NCBI GenBank assembly: GCA_900540375.1
Contig: UQFS01000003.1
Coordinates: forward strand, 67,919 to 131,918
Reading direction: 5' to 3'
Length of the DNA stretch: 64,000 nucleotides
Source: an uncultured Prevotella sp.
GTDB taxonomy: Bacteria; Bacteroidota; Bacteroidia; Bacteroidales; Bacteroidaceae
The position numbers and the translations under genes were made by a program. Below, in pieces: positions 46,854-54,898 of the stretch. Each line of letters opens with the position of its first letter. The first letter of the stretch is position 1. A model generated the notes under the pieces. The model was not told where the DNA came from. It saw only the letters and a list, made by a program, of their open reading frames with translations, and did not search any database.

Positions 46854-48198
46854 ACTCAGCCCACCCGTAGCGGGTCAGCCGACCGTAGTATACTGCCGGC
46901 GAGGCAGACGTGGAGAAGTAGATCATTCCCTTCTGTCCCATTGTCATCGCTGCCGGCACTGAAGCGCCCACGAGAGCGGTTGGAAGCGTATAGGTAGTCT
47001 CTGCCGACCATGTGAGTCCCTGATCAAGACTGCTGTAGATGGTCTTCAGATCCCCACCGACAGCCAGAAGCTTACCCTCACAGTTCACCACTTGCAGGTT
47101 GCTGAGGCTGGGAAGTGTCTTCTGATTATATTCGTCGTCGGTGAAGAGATACCACGGCTGGCTCTGTACGCCGTTGCCGTTTTCCTCCACCTTCGCCCAT
47201 GTCACGGTCTTGCCGTTGCGGTTTCCGATCAACAGCAGGTTGTAAGTATTGTCGTTGGTGACCGCAGCCGAGCAGACAAAGTTCAAATCTGTTTCCGGCA
47301 GATTACCTGCCGCATCGTCCAAAGCATCCGCAGTCCACACAGCGCCCCGGCCCGACGAATAGCTGAGACCCGCGTCCGTCAGCGCATAAAGTCGTGCTGG
47401 CGTAGCGCCCAACAGCTGCTTGACGCCACTCAGCGTGGCTACAGTCTGCCATTGCTCTCCGTCGCTGGTACGAAGAAGCGCATTGCCGTCAAGGACATAG
47501 ACACAGCCCTGCTGCACGGCAACATTCTTATAAGCATCGCCCCCGAAAGATCGGCTCAGCTGTTTCCAAGTCTGATTGCTGTAGACATAGCCCACGGTAG
47601 CACCATCCTTTAAGCCGAAGAGATAGAGCTCTTCGCCGTTGACGACCATCCGGCGGTCGGTAACGGTCTGGAGAGCAGGCGCATCCATGGCGTTCCACTT
47701 AAAGACATCGCCCTCCTGCCGGTGCACGTTGAGCTTCACAGTATACTCGCGATAGGCAGTGCCTTGAGTGTTATAGACGCGCACACGCACGGGATTCGTG
47801 AAGTCGATAGAGTCTGCAGAGGAGTAGTAAACCAACGAATCCTGCCCGGCCTTATTCTTCAGGTTGAGCACAATACTCCCGCTGTTCTTACTGGAAATCG
47901 TCGCAAGAACATGAGCGGCATCGGTCCCTACGGGCAAAGAATCAGGATTATAAATCAGCCGTTGCTGCTGATCGATGGAGAAGGCATAGCCCGACACGGT
48001 CAGCGAAGTCTTATACACGCTGTCCATCACGCCATCAGAAGCGGTGGTGTGGATGTATCTGTTGACGGCACTGAGCGAGAATGCTGTCACTGCAGTATCG
48101 TCATAGTAGGTTATTTCATCTTCATCGGAGTTGAGGCATGAAGAAAATGCAAACAAAGCCAAAGCCATGCAGGCAAATGCCAAGAACTTCTTTATCAT
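46846..48198 (-). CDS. DUF6242 lipoprotein
   Basis: A 450-residue lipoprotein: signal peptide FLAFACMALALFAFSSC with the lipobox Cys at about residue 21, followed by an acidic SDEDE tail-like spacer that often directs export to the outer membrane or surface in this phylum. An N-terminal cadherin/Ig-like part (about 30-155) is followed by a beta-propeller-like part with repeated W-x-x-L/SS-D elements (about 160-450). This matches the DUF6242 description; no activity is known. It opens the envelope run; a -7 element lies at 48225-48232. Confidence 0.8.
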   Translation of the reverse strand: MIKKFLAFACMALALFAFSSCLNSDEDEITYYDDTAVTAFSLSAVNRYIHTTASDGVMDSVYKTSLTVSGYAFSIDQQQRLIYNPDSLPVGTDAAHVLATISSKNSGSIVLNLKNKAGQDSLVYYSSADSIDFTNPVRVRVYNTQGTAYREYTVKLNVHRQEGDVFKWNAMDAPALQTVTDRRMVVNGEELYLFGLKDGATVGYVYSNQTWKQLSRSFGGDAYKNVAVQQGCVYVLDGNALLRTSDGEQWQTVATLSGVKQLLGATPARLYALTDAGLSYSSGRGAVWTADALDDAAGNLPETDLNFVCSAAVTNDNTYNLLLIGNRNGKTVTWAKVEENGNGVQSQPWYLFTDDEYNQKTLPSLSNLQVVNCEGKLLAVGGDLKTIYSSLDQGLTWSAETTYTLPTALVGASVPAAMTMGQKGMIYFSTSASPAVYYGRLTRYGWAEYE

Positions 48199-48224
48199 TT
48201 TCGCGCGATATATTATTTTAGTTG

Positions 48225-48232
48225 CAAATTTA
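48225..48232 (-). promoter_or_regulatory. Candidate -7 element of the envelope operon
   Basis: The minus strand reads TAAATTTG, fitting TAnnTTTG, 26 bp before the DUF6242 start codon. No -33 TTTG at the right distance. Confidence 0.5.
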
Positions 48233-48342
48233 CTTAGAATTCTCGGAAATAAAGCGGTTTTTCCCGAATATTATGTAAAAAGTCGCTTTTGTCAAGTGAT
48301 TTTAAGTTTGTTTAGTGCTTATTGGCGATAGGGTACAAAAAA

Positions 48343-48370
48343 AAGACAATACAATCACTTGCACTGTCTT
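48343..48370 (-). terminator. Terminator of the 32-codon gene
   Basis: On the minus strand a 12-bp stem (AAGACAGTGCAA with TTGTATTGTCTT, two G-T wobbles) closes a GTGA tetraloop and runs into eight T. It ends the small transcript 15 bp after its stop codon. Confidence 0.8.
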
Positions 48371-48385
48371 CTTCGTAGAACAATG

Positions 48386-48484
48386 TTATTCAACGTGGTT
48401 GTTCACCAAGAAAAAAACGCTTAGCGTGGTCATCAATATGACCAAAACCAACATTGATATAGATTCTAAATCTAATAACATCAT
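48386..48484 (-). CDS. Small membrane protein, 32 residues (new)
   Basis: A short gene missed by length cut-offs. It starts at ATGATG (complement of 48479-48484) and encodes 32 residues: a short acidic N-terminus (MMLLDLESIS), one hydrophobic segment long enough to cross a membrane (MLVLVILMTTLSVFFLV) and a polar end (NNHVE). A full promoter (48561-48592) and a strong terminator (48343-48370) frame it, giving a transcript of about 215 nt with a leader of about 70 nt. No family is recognised. The alternative is that the transcript is a small RNA and the ORF is chance. Confidence 0.5.
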   Translation of the reverse strand: MMLLDLESISMLVLVILMTTLSVFFLVNNHVE

Positions 48485-48560
48485 CCTAACTTTACCTTAA
48501 AAAATCTATCAAACTACTAACCTAATGAAACTTTATGTATATCTTCTCACGAAGACGGTG

Positions 48561-48592
48561 CAAAGATAAGCAATAGTCGAGAATCCTCCAAA
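48561..48592 (-). promoter_or_regulatory. Promoter of the small membrane protein gene
   Basis: The minus strand reads TTTG, exactly 20 bp, then TATCTTTG: a perfect Bacteroidota promoter with its start expected near 48554. Confidence 0.75.
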
Positions 48593-48713
48593 TAATATTC
48601 ACTATATTTTCAGTCGGATGACAAAAAAAGTCTGTTGGGGTAAAAAATAGGCGCTAAAACAGCACAAAAAGCCCATTCTGTGCAAGGAATCATAGGTGCA
48701 TAGACACTAAAAA

Positions 48714-48743
48714 ACCTCCCCAGTACCGAGGTACTGAGGAGGT
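48714..48743 (-). terminator. Terminator of pckA
   Basis: 13-bp arms (48714-48726 and 48731-48743, one mismatch, 4-nt loop); on the minus strand followed by TTTTT. Confidence 0.85.
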
Positions 48744-48842
48744 GTTATGTCGAAGACTGTCTCTCACTATCTACAAGAGGGATTTACACTCTTTATATAT
48801 ATAGGAGAAAACGTCTTGCCGTATCAACTTTCTTCAAGACGA

Positions 48843-50459
48843 TTAGAGCTGAGGACCAGCAGCAACCAGAGCCTTACCAGCCTCGTTGCCCTCGTACTTC
48901 TTGAAGTTCTTGATGAAGCGCTGTGCCAGATCCTTAGCCTTAGCGTCCCACTCAGAAGCGTCCTTGTATGTATCGCGAGGATCCAGGATGTCCTTGTTCA
49001 CACCTTCGAGCTCTGTAGGAACAACGAAGTTGAAATAAGGAATGGTCTTCGTAGGAGCATTGTCGATCTCGTGATCCAGGATGCGGTCGATGATACCACG
49101 TGTATCGCGGATAGAGATACGTTTGCCGGTACCGTTCCAGCCAGTGTTGACCAGATAAGCCTTAGCACCGCTCTTCTCCATATGGCGAACCAGCTCCTCA
49201 GCATACTTTGTAGGATGCAGCTCGAGGAAGGCCTGACCGAAGCAAGCAGAGAAAGTAGGAGTCGGCTCTGTGATACCGCGCTCTGTACCAGCCAGCTTAG
49301 CTGTGAAGCCAGAGAGGAAGTAGTATTTGGTCTGCTCTGCGTTCAGGATAGACACTGGAGGCAGCACACCGAAAGCATCAGCGCTCAGGAAGATCACCTG
49401 CTTAGCAGCCGGACCCTGGCTCTCAGGACGCTGGATGTTCTTGATGTGATAGATAGGATAGCTGACACGTGTGTTCTCGGTGACGCTCTTGTCTGAGAAG
49501 TCAACCTTGCCGTTCTCGTCAACAGTAACGTTCTCCAACAGAGCATCGCGTGTGATAGCACCGTAGATGTCAGGTTCAGCCTCCTTATCGAGGTTGATGA
49601 CCTTAGCGTAGCAACCGCCCTCGAGGTTGAACACGCCCTTGTCGTCCCATCCGTGCTCGTCGTCGCCGATGAGCTTACGCTTAGGATCGGTAGACAGAGT
49701 AGTCTTACCTGTACCAGACAGACCGAAGAAGATAGCAGTGTTCTCACCGTTCATATCGGTGTTGGCAGAGCAGTGCATGGAAGCGATGCCACGGAGAGGC
49801 AAGAAGTAGTTCTGCATAGAGAACATACCCTTCTTCATCTCACCACCGTACCATGTGTTGATGATAACCTGCTCCTTGCTGGTGACATTGAACACGACAG
49901 CTGTCTCAGAGTGCAGACCGAGCTCTTTCCAATTCTCGACCTTAGCCTTAGAAGCATTGAAGACGATGAAGTCCGGCTCCTGCTCGAAGTCAGCAGTTGT
50001 CTTAGGACGGATGAACATATTTGTCACGAAGTGAGCCTGCCAAGCAACCTCCACGATGAAGCGAACCTTCATACGAGTGTCGCGGTGTGTACCGCAAAAG
50101 CCATCAACGACATACAGCTTCTTGTTAGACAGCTCCTCGAGAGCGATCTTCTTGACAGCTTTCCAAGTCTCCTTAGAAGCGCGGTGGTTGTCGTTGTGAT
50201 ACTCCTCAGAGTCCCACCATACAGTGTCGTGAGAAGTCTCATCGTCAACGATGAACTTGTCCTTAGGAGAACGACCCGTGTAAATACCGGTCATGCAGTT
50301 CACTGCACCTAACTCGGTCTCCTGGCACTTGTCGTAGCCCTCAAGACCTTCCTTGGTCTCCTCGTTGAACAGCACCTCGTAAGAAGGATTGTACAGAACC
50401 TCAGCAGTACCTGTCTGAATTCCGTAGCCTGCTAAAACTGATTTATCAAACTTTGCCAT
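48843..50459 (-). CDS. pckA: Phosphoenolpyruvate carboxykinase (ATP)
   Basis: A 538-residue ATP-type PEPCK that interconverts oxaloacetate and PEP. In succinate-forming Bacteroidota it often runs in the carboxylating direction, feeding the branch that ends at fumarate reductase (also in this window). The kinase-1a P-loop is FGLSGTGKTTLS at about residues 244-255, with the Mg/Mn-binding KLIGDDEHGW just after and LSADAFGVLPPVS further on. Codons look like those of a highly expressed gene. It has its own promoter (50515-50545) and terminator. Confidence 0.97.
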   Translation of the reverse strand: MAKFDKSVLAGYGIQTGTAEVLYNPSYEVLFNEETKEGLEGYDKCQETELGAVNCMTGIYTGRSPKDKFIVDDETSHDTVWWDSEEYHNDNHRASKETWKAVKKIALEELSNKKLYVVDGFCGTHRDTRMKVRFIVEVAWQAHFVTNMFIRPKTTADFEQEPDFIVFNASKAKVENWKELGLHSETAVVFNVTSKEQVIINTWYGGEMKKGMFSMQNYFLPLRGIASMHCSANTDMNGENTAIFFGLSGTGKTTLSTDPKRKLIGDDEHGWDDKGVFNLEGGCYAKVINLDKEAEPDIYGAITRDALLENVTVDENGKVDFSDKSVTENTRVSYPIYHIKNIQRPESQGPAAKQVIFLSADAFGVLPPVSILNAEQTKYYFLSGFTAKLAGTERGITEPTPTFSACFGQAFLELHPTKYAEELVRHMEKSGAKAYLVNTGWNGTGKRISIRDTRGIIDRILDHEIDNAPTKTIPYFNFVVPTELEGVNKDILDPRDTYKDASEWDAKAKDLAQRFIKNFKKYEGNEAGKALVAAGPQL

Positions 50460-50514
50460 TTTATAAAATGTATTTAAGTTGTGAATGGTATTCCAAGTCC
50501 ATTTAAAACAATTG

Positions 50515-50545
50515 CAAAGGTAGCAAAAAGATAATTTCTCCCAAA
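50515..50545 (-). promoter_or_regulatory. Promoter of pckA
   Basis: The minus strand reads TTTG (complement of 50542-50545), 19 bp, then TACCTTTG (complement of 50515-50522), with a leader of about 50 nt. It is divergent from the upp promoter. Confidence 0.8.
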
Positions 50546-50628
50546 AGTTTGCAGCAGAAATTTCCCGCCCCTACAAGGCTTTTTAGGTTAAAGATTATAA
50601 AAACAGACCTCTCTTTGCGGTTTTGACA

Positions 50629-50658
50629 TTTGCACTTTGCAAAAACTAACTACCTTTG
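50629..50658 (+). promoter_or_regulatory. Promoter of upp
   Basis: TTTG (50629-50632), 18 bp, TACCTTTG (50651-50658), about 50 bp before the chosen start codon. Confidence 0.7.
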
Positions 50659-50709
50659 TATCACACCTTTTACAATTCATACAAAACACAAAGACACCAA
50701 ATCATTAAG

Positions 50710-51369
50710 ATGGAAGTTATCGACTTATCCAAAGAAAACAGTATCATCGGGCAGTATATGGCTGAGATGCGCGACGCTGAGTATCAGAAAAACCGTCTGC
50801 TCTTCCGCAACAATATCATGCGCGTGGGCGAATATGAGGCCTTCGAAGTTTCCAAACGCCTCCACTATGAACAGCACGACGTGGCCACGCCTTTAGGCAT
50901 CGCACGCGTCAACGTGCCGTCGGACAAGATTGTGCTGGCCACGATCTTCCGTGCCGGACTGCCTTTTCATCAGGGCTTTCTCAACATCTTCGACCATGCG
51001 GGCAACGCCTTTGTCTCGGCCTACCGCGAATATACCGACAAGGAACACCGCAAGGTAGGCATCCACGTCGAGTATCTCGCCACGCCAAGCATCGACGCCA
51101 AGACGCTCATCATCGCCGACCCAATGCTCGCCACCGGTGGCAGCATGGAGCTGGGCTACAAGGCTTTCCTGTCGAAAGGCACGCCCAAGCGCATCCATGT
51201 CTGCTGCGTCATCGCCACAGAAGAGGGCATTGACCATATCAAATCGGTATTCCCCGACGACAAGACCACGATCTGGTGCGCCGCCATCGACCCGGGAATG
51301 AACGAGCACAAATACATCGTACCGGGATTCGGCGACGCCGGCGACCTCTGTTACGGCGACAAGCTCTGA
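50710..51369 (+). CDS. upp: Uracil phosphoribosyltransferase
   Basis: Makes UMP from uracil and PRPP in pyrimidine salvage. I start it at the ATG at 50710 (219 residues, MEVIDLSKENSIIGQYMAEM), because the longer frame begins inside the promoter at 50651-50658. The PRPP-binding motif is IADPMLATGGSM at about residues 137-148, and the uracil-binding C-terminal region GFGDAGDLCYGD is present. The length is normal for this phylum. It is followed, after its own start site at 51463-51494, by the nucleotidyltransferase. Confidence 0.95.
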   Translation: MEVIDLSKENSIIGQYMAEMRDAEYQKNRLLFRNNIMRVGEYEAFEVSKRLHYEQHDVATPLGIARVNVPSDKIVLATIFRAGLPFHQGFLNIFDHAGNAFVSAYREYTDKEHRKVGIHVEYLATPSIDAKTLIIADPMLATGGSMELGYKAFLSKGTPKRIHVCCVIATEEGIDHIKSVFPDDKTTIWCAAIDPGMNEHKYIVPGFGDAGDLCYGDKL

Positions 51370-51462
51370 CCGACAATAGGACTCCACAACAACGATGATG
51401 GAGGGCTGACCGTCAGCATCTGTCGTTTATTTCGCCGTGAAGCCATGAAAGATACCACGAAA

Positions 51463-51494
51463 TTTGTCAGAAACATAAATTATTGGTATCTTTG
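51463..51494 (+). promoter_or_regulatory. Promoter of the nucleotidyltransferase-guaA unit
   Basis: TTTG (51463-51466), 20 bp, TATCTTTG (51487-51494); 28 bp before the ATG. Confidence 0.75.
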
Positions 51495-51522
51495 CACCAA
51501 CACAGCGAAGAGCTTTTAAGAG

Positions 51523-52350
51523 ATGATGCAAGCAATGATTTTCGCAGCAGGCTTGGGCACACGCCTCAAGCCCCTCACCGACCACATGCCCAAAGCAATG
51601 GTGGAGGTTGGCGGTGAGCCCCTGCTCAAACGCGTAATCTTCAAATTGCGTGATGCCGGTGTCACGCGCTTTGTGGTCAACGTTCACCATTTCGCCGGTC
51701 AGATCGTTGACTACCTCAATGCCAACAACAACTTTGGGCTGGACATCCGCGTCAGCGATGAGAGCGAGCAACTTCTTGACACCGGTGGCGGCATACGCCA
51801 CGCGGCCCCTCTCTTCGCCCCTCACTACCCTATCCTTATTCATAATGTAGACATTCTGAGCAATGTCGACCTCGGCAAGTTCTACCGACTTGACCCGAAG
51901 GTGATGTGCCCGGAGTGCGGCGTGCCGCATGTCTTGTCCGGCGCACAACTGCTCGTCAGCTGGCGCAAGACGCGTCGCTATCTGCTCTTCAACGACCAGA
52001 TGCTCCTCGTCGGCTGGGTGAATATCGAGACGGGCGAGGTGAAAACGCCGTGGCCCGACGTGCGCGAGGCGCTTTCACAGGTGAAGTTTCCGCTCACTGT
52101 CAGCGAAGAGCAACCACCGTTGCTCGCCGAACGCTACCACATGTATGCCTTCAGTGGCATCCACACCTTCTCCCCCACTCTATTCCCCAAGATGGTTGGC
52201 TGGCCGGAAAAGTTCCCGATCATGGACTTCTATCTCAAGACGTGCCGCGACGTGCCCATCAAAGGATATGTCAAAAACGACCTCCTTCTCCTCGACGTAG
52301 GCAAGCAAGACACGCTGGCCGAAGCGGAGCTGTTCCTCAAAACGCTGTAG
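51523..52350 (+). CDS. Sugar-phosphate nucleotidyltransferase
   Basis: A 275-residue NTP-transferase that should activate a sugar 1-phosphate with an NTP. The nucleotide-binding signature is AMIFAAGLGTRLKPLTDHMPKAMVEVGG, at about residues 4-31, and the metal-binding Asp is in HNVDILSNVDL at about 106-116. There is no C-terminal hexapeptide repeat, so it is not GlmU-like; it resembles MurU/HddC/mannose-1-phosphate guanylyltransferases. MurU would fit the presence of murQ (peptidoglycan sugar recycling) in the window, but the substrate cannot be fixed. guaA follows after 45 bp. Confidence 0.85.
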   Translation: MMQAMIFAAGLGTRLKPLTDHMPKAMVEVGGEPLLKRVIFKLRDAGVTRFVVNVHHFAGQIVDYLNANNNFGLDIRVSDESEQLLDTGGGIRHAAPLFAPHYPILIHNVDILSNVDLGKFYRLDPKVMCPECGVPHVLSGAQLLVSWRKTRRYLLFNDQMLLVGWVNIETGEVKTPWPDVREALSQVKFPLTVSEEQPPLLAERYHMYAFSGIHTFSPTLFPKMVGWPEKFPIMDFYLKTCRDVPIKGYVKNDLLLLDVGKQDTLAEAELFLKTL

Positions 52351-52395
52351 TCATTCAACATTCATCATTGAACACTCAACATTAACATATCGTTT

Positions 52396-53940
52396 ATGCA
52401 ACAGAAGATTATCATTCTTGATTTCGGATCGCAGACCACGCAGCTCATCGGCCGTCGTGTCCGCGAGCTGGATACCTTCTGCGAGATTCTGCCATACAAC
52501 AAGTTTCCCAAGGACGACACGGGTGTCATCGGTGTCATCCTCAGCGGCAGTCCTTACTCTGTCCACGACAAGGAAGCCTTCAAGGTAGACCTCAGCCAAT
52601 TCATCGGCAAGTATCCGGTTCTGGGCATCTGCTACGGTGCGCAGTTCATCAGCTACTCCGGTGGCGGCAAGGTAGAGCGGACCGGTACCCGTGAGTACGG
52701 CCGCGCCAATCTCCAGCAGTTCGATGCCAGCAATCCGCTCTTCAAAGACTTTAAGCCCAACTCGCAGGTGTGGATGAGCCACGGCGACACGATCACCGCC
52801 ATCCCGAGCGACTACCATGTCATCGGCTCCACCGCCGACGTGAAGTACGCTGCCTTCGCCAGCGACACCCATCCCGTGTGGTGCGTGCAGTTCCACCCCG
52901 AGGTGTACCACAGCACACAGGGCATACAGCTGCTCCGCAACTTCGTCGTGGACATCTGCGGCAGCCGCCAGGAGTGGAGCCCCGCCTCGTTTGTCGACTC
53001 CACCGTCAAGGAGCTGAAAGAGCAGCTCGGCAACGACCGCGTCATCCTCGGCCTTTCCGGCGGTGTGGACTCCAGCGTCTGCGCTACCCTGCTCCACCGT
53101 GCCATCGGCAAGAACCTCACATGTATCTTCGTCGACCACGGCATGCTGCGCAAGAATGAGTTCAAGGAGGTCATGGAAGCCTACAATGGTCTGGGACTGA
53201 ACGTCATCGGCGTGGATGCCAGCGAGAAGTTCTTCAAGGACCTCGAAGGCGTCACCGACCCGGAGAAGAAGCGCAAGATCATCGGCCGCGACTTCGTGGA
53301 GATCTTCAACGCCGAGGCTAAGAAGATCACCGACGCCAAATGGCTCGCCCAAGGCACCATCTATCCCGACCGCATCGAGAGCCTGAGCATCACCGGCATG
53401 ACCATCAAGAGCCACCACAATGTGGGCGGACTGCCTAAAGACATGAAGCTTCAGCTCTGCGAACCGCTGAAATGGCTGTTCAAGGACGAGGTGCGTCGCG
53501 TGGGCTATCAGTTGCAGATGCCTGAGCGTCTCATCAAGCGTCATCCTTTCCCGGGCCCCGGTCTCGCCGTGCGAATCCTTGGCGACATCACCCGCGAAAA
53601 GGTGCGCATCCTGCAAGATGCCGACGATATCTACATCGAAAAGATGCACGACTACAAGATGTCGGACGGCACAAGCCTCTACGACCACGTCTGGCAGGCC
53701 GGCACCGTGCTGCTCTCCACCATCCGCTCCGTCGGAGTGATGGGCGACGAGCGCACCTATGAGCATCCCGTAGCCCTGCGCGCCGTGACCTCCATGGACG
53801 CTATGACGGCCGACTGGGCCCGTCTGCCCTATGACTTCATGGCCGACGTGAGCAACGAGATCATCCGCAAGGTCAAAGGTGTCAACCGCGTTTGCTATGA
53901 CATCTCCTCAAAACCGCCTTCGACAATTGAGTGGGAGTAG
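52396..53940 (+). CDS. guaA: GMP synthase (glutamine-hydrolysing)
   Basis: A 514-residue enzyme that aminates XMP to GMP using glutamine. The N-terminal class I glutamine amidotransferase has the catalytic Cys79 in LGICYGAQF and the His/Glu pair in QFHPEVYHS (about residues 165-173). The ATP pyrophosphatase domain starts near 219 with the PP-loop GLSGGVDSSV, and the C-terminal dimerisation domain has RHPFPGPGLAVRILG and ends KPPSTIEWE. It ends at a strong terminator, 53962-54004. Confidence 0.97.
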   Translation: MQQKIIILDFGSQTTQLIGRRVRELDTFCEILPYNKFPKDDTGVIGVILSGSPYSVHDKEAFKVDLSQFIGKYPVLGICYGAQFISYSGGGKVERTGTREYGRANLQQFDASNPLFKDFKPNSQVWMSHGDTITAIPSDYHVIGSTADVKYAAFASDTHPVWCVQFHPEVYHSTQGIQLLRNFVVDICGSRQEWSPASFVDSTVKELKEQLGNDRVILGLSGGVDSSVCATLLHRAIGKNLTCIFVDHGMLRKNEFKEVMEAYNGLGLNVIGVDASEKFFKDLEGVTDPEKKRKIIGRDFVEIFNAEAKKITDAKWLAQGTIYPDRIESLSITGMTIKSHHNVGGLPKDMKLQLCEPLKWLFKDEVRRVGYQLQMPERLIKRHPFPGPGLAVRILGDITREKVRILQDADDIYIEKMHDYKMSDGTSLYDHVWQAGTVLLSTIRSVGVMGDERTYEHPVALRAVTSMDAMTADWARLPYDFMADVSNEIIRKVKGVNRVCYDISSKPPSTIEWE

Positions 53941-53961
53941 AAGAGAAGAAATACCAACGAC

Positions 53962-54004
53962 AAAAAATCTCGGTACGGAGTAGTGCTCTGTACTGGGATT
54001 TTTT
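53962..54004 (+). terminator. Terminator of guaA
   Basis: A 15-bp stem (53962-53976 with 53990-54004), containing G-T wobbles, that ends in a run of seven T; 21 bp after the stop codon. Confidence 0.85.
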
Positions 54005-54194
54005 TGTAGCCATAGTCGGCTTATCAACAGATTGTTCTTGAATGATAGATTGATGATAGACTCCACAAGCAAGGCATGTCAGACAACGTAGATTTATCTT
54101 AACAAAAGTAGGTTCTTCACAACTTTCAATTTAGAGAGCGAGGAAGCGAACTTTATGGTATCATCGCCTCATTTTTGCCTCTTCTGAAGCACAA

Positions 54195-54483
54195 AAAGGT
54201 ACTTTGATGCTCTCATCTCGGTAGTTTGACAGGATCATTACGCTTATTTCACTCGGTCATTAGGCTTATTTCATCGTTAGAAATAGGCGTGATGACAAGA
54301 AATTCTCTAGAGAATTTTGCAAGATAAAGGCTATTTCATTGCATTGCAAAAGTCGCATATTTATAATACTCTGATTTTCTGATATTTACAAAAACACGCT
54401 GATTTTCGCAAAAATCAGAGCAAGACAGGCCTTCGTCGAAAAGAATCGATTCTCAGAGGCGGAAAAATATCATCTTACAAGAC
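54195..54483. repeat. Interspersed repeat, copy C
   Basis: The left part shares AAGGTACTTTGA and CTCATCTCGG with copy B and has its own imperfect hairpin (ACGCTTATTTC at 54240-54250 with GAAATAGGCGT at 54280-54290). Next is an 18-bp perfect palindrome centred on CTAG (54300-54317), a perfect 8-bp hairpin CTGATTTT-CGCA-AAAATCAG (54399-54418), then the AGAATCGATTCT palindrome (54442-54453). The palindrome centres are 139 bp apart, as in A and B. Similarity with A continues to TTACAAGAC. Confidence 0.8.
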
Positions 54484-54679
54484 AAAAGAGACAAAACAAT
54501 CATGTTGCATTTCCTTGCTGTCTCAATCCACTTGTGCACAATCGCGGCGAGGAAGTGTTTCTTTTGATGACGAACTTGTTCTAATCCCAAGCCAATAAGC
54601 GGAATATTTGAGAAAAGCAAATATTCCGGCGAAAAATCATCCTAATAAATGAGGATACCCCTGTTCCAGCTAAATTCCT

Positions 54680-54687
54680 TACCTTTG
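54680..54687 (+). promoter_or_regulatory. Candidate -7 element of the 51-codon gene
   Basis: TACCTTTG fits TAnnTTTG and is 22 bp before the ATG at 54710. No good -33. Confidence 0.5.
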
Positions 54688-54709
54688 CACTCTATCAACA
54701 ACAATAATA

Positions 54710-54865
54710 ATGGTCATGGCCAAAGTCTTCACCCATTTCTCATCCGACAGCGACAGCCGGCGCGACGAGCTGATCCACATCATCGAACACAGTGTAGAGC
54801 ACCTCACGCTCGCCGAGCTTGAGGCACTCTACTACGATCTCGTGTCGAAAGACTACATCCGGTAG
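54710..54865 (+). CDS. Small uncharacterised protein, 51 residues
   Basis: A 51-codon gene with its own -7 element. The protein begins MVMAKVFTHFSSDSDSRRDE (a start at the second ATG, 54716, is possible) and continues with a helix-prone, Leu/Glu/His-rich part (LIHIIEHSVEHLTLAELEAL) ending in YYDLVSKDYIR. No signal peptide or membrane segment. I do not recognise a family. It is convergent with murQ, whose stop codon is 33 bp away. The repeat copy C lies 230 bp upstream. Confidence 0.55.
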   Translation: MVMAKVFTHFSSDSDSRRDELIHIIEHSVEHLTLAELEALYYDLVSKDYIR

Positions 54866-54898
54866 ACTTCCACACGAGGTGAAAAGAACCGTGTCTCC

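Larger units (their letters stand above)
48199..48842. other. Intergenic region DUF6242-pckA
   Basis: 644 bp. It contains the DUF6242 -7 element (48225-48232), a complete small minus-strand unit (terminator 48343-48370, ORF 48386-48484, promoter 48561-48592) and the pckA terminator (48714-48743). Confidence 0.7.
53941..54709. other. Long intergenic region guaA / 51-codon gene
   Basis: 769 bp. It holds the guaA terminator (53962-54004), interspersed repeat copy C (about 54195-54483) and the -7 element at 54680-54687. No gene is apparent in between. Confidence 0.7.

Noticed and set aside
52351..53766. 471-codon minus-strand ORF
   Set aside because: Antisense shadow of guaA with composition typical of reverse-strand reading.
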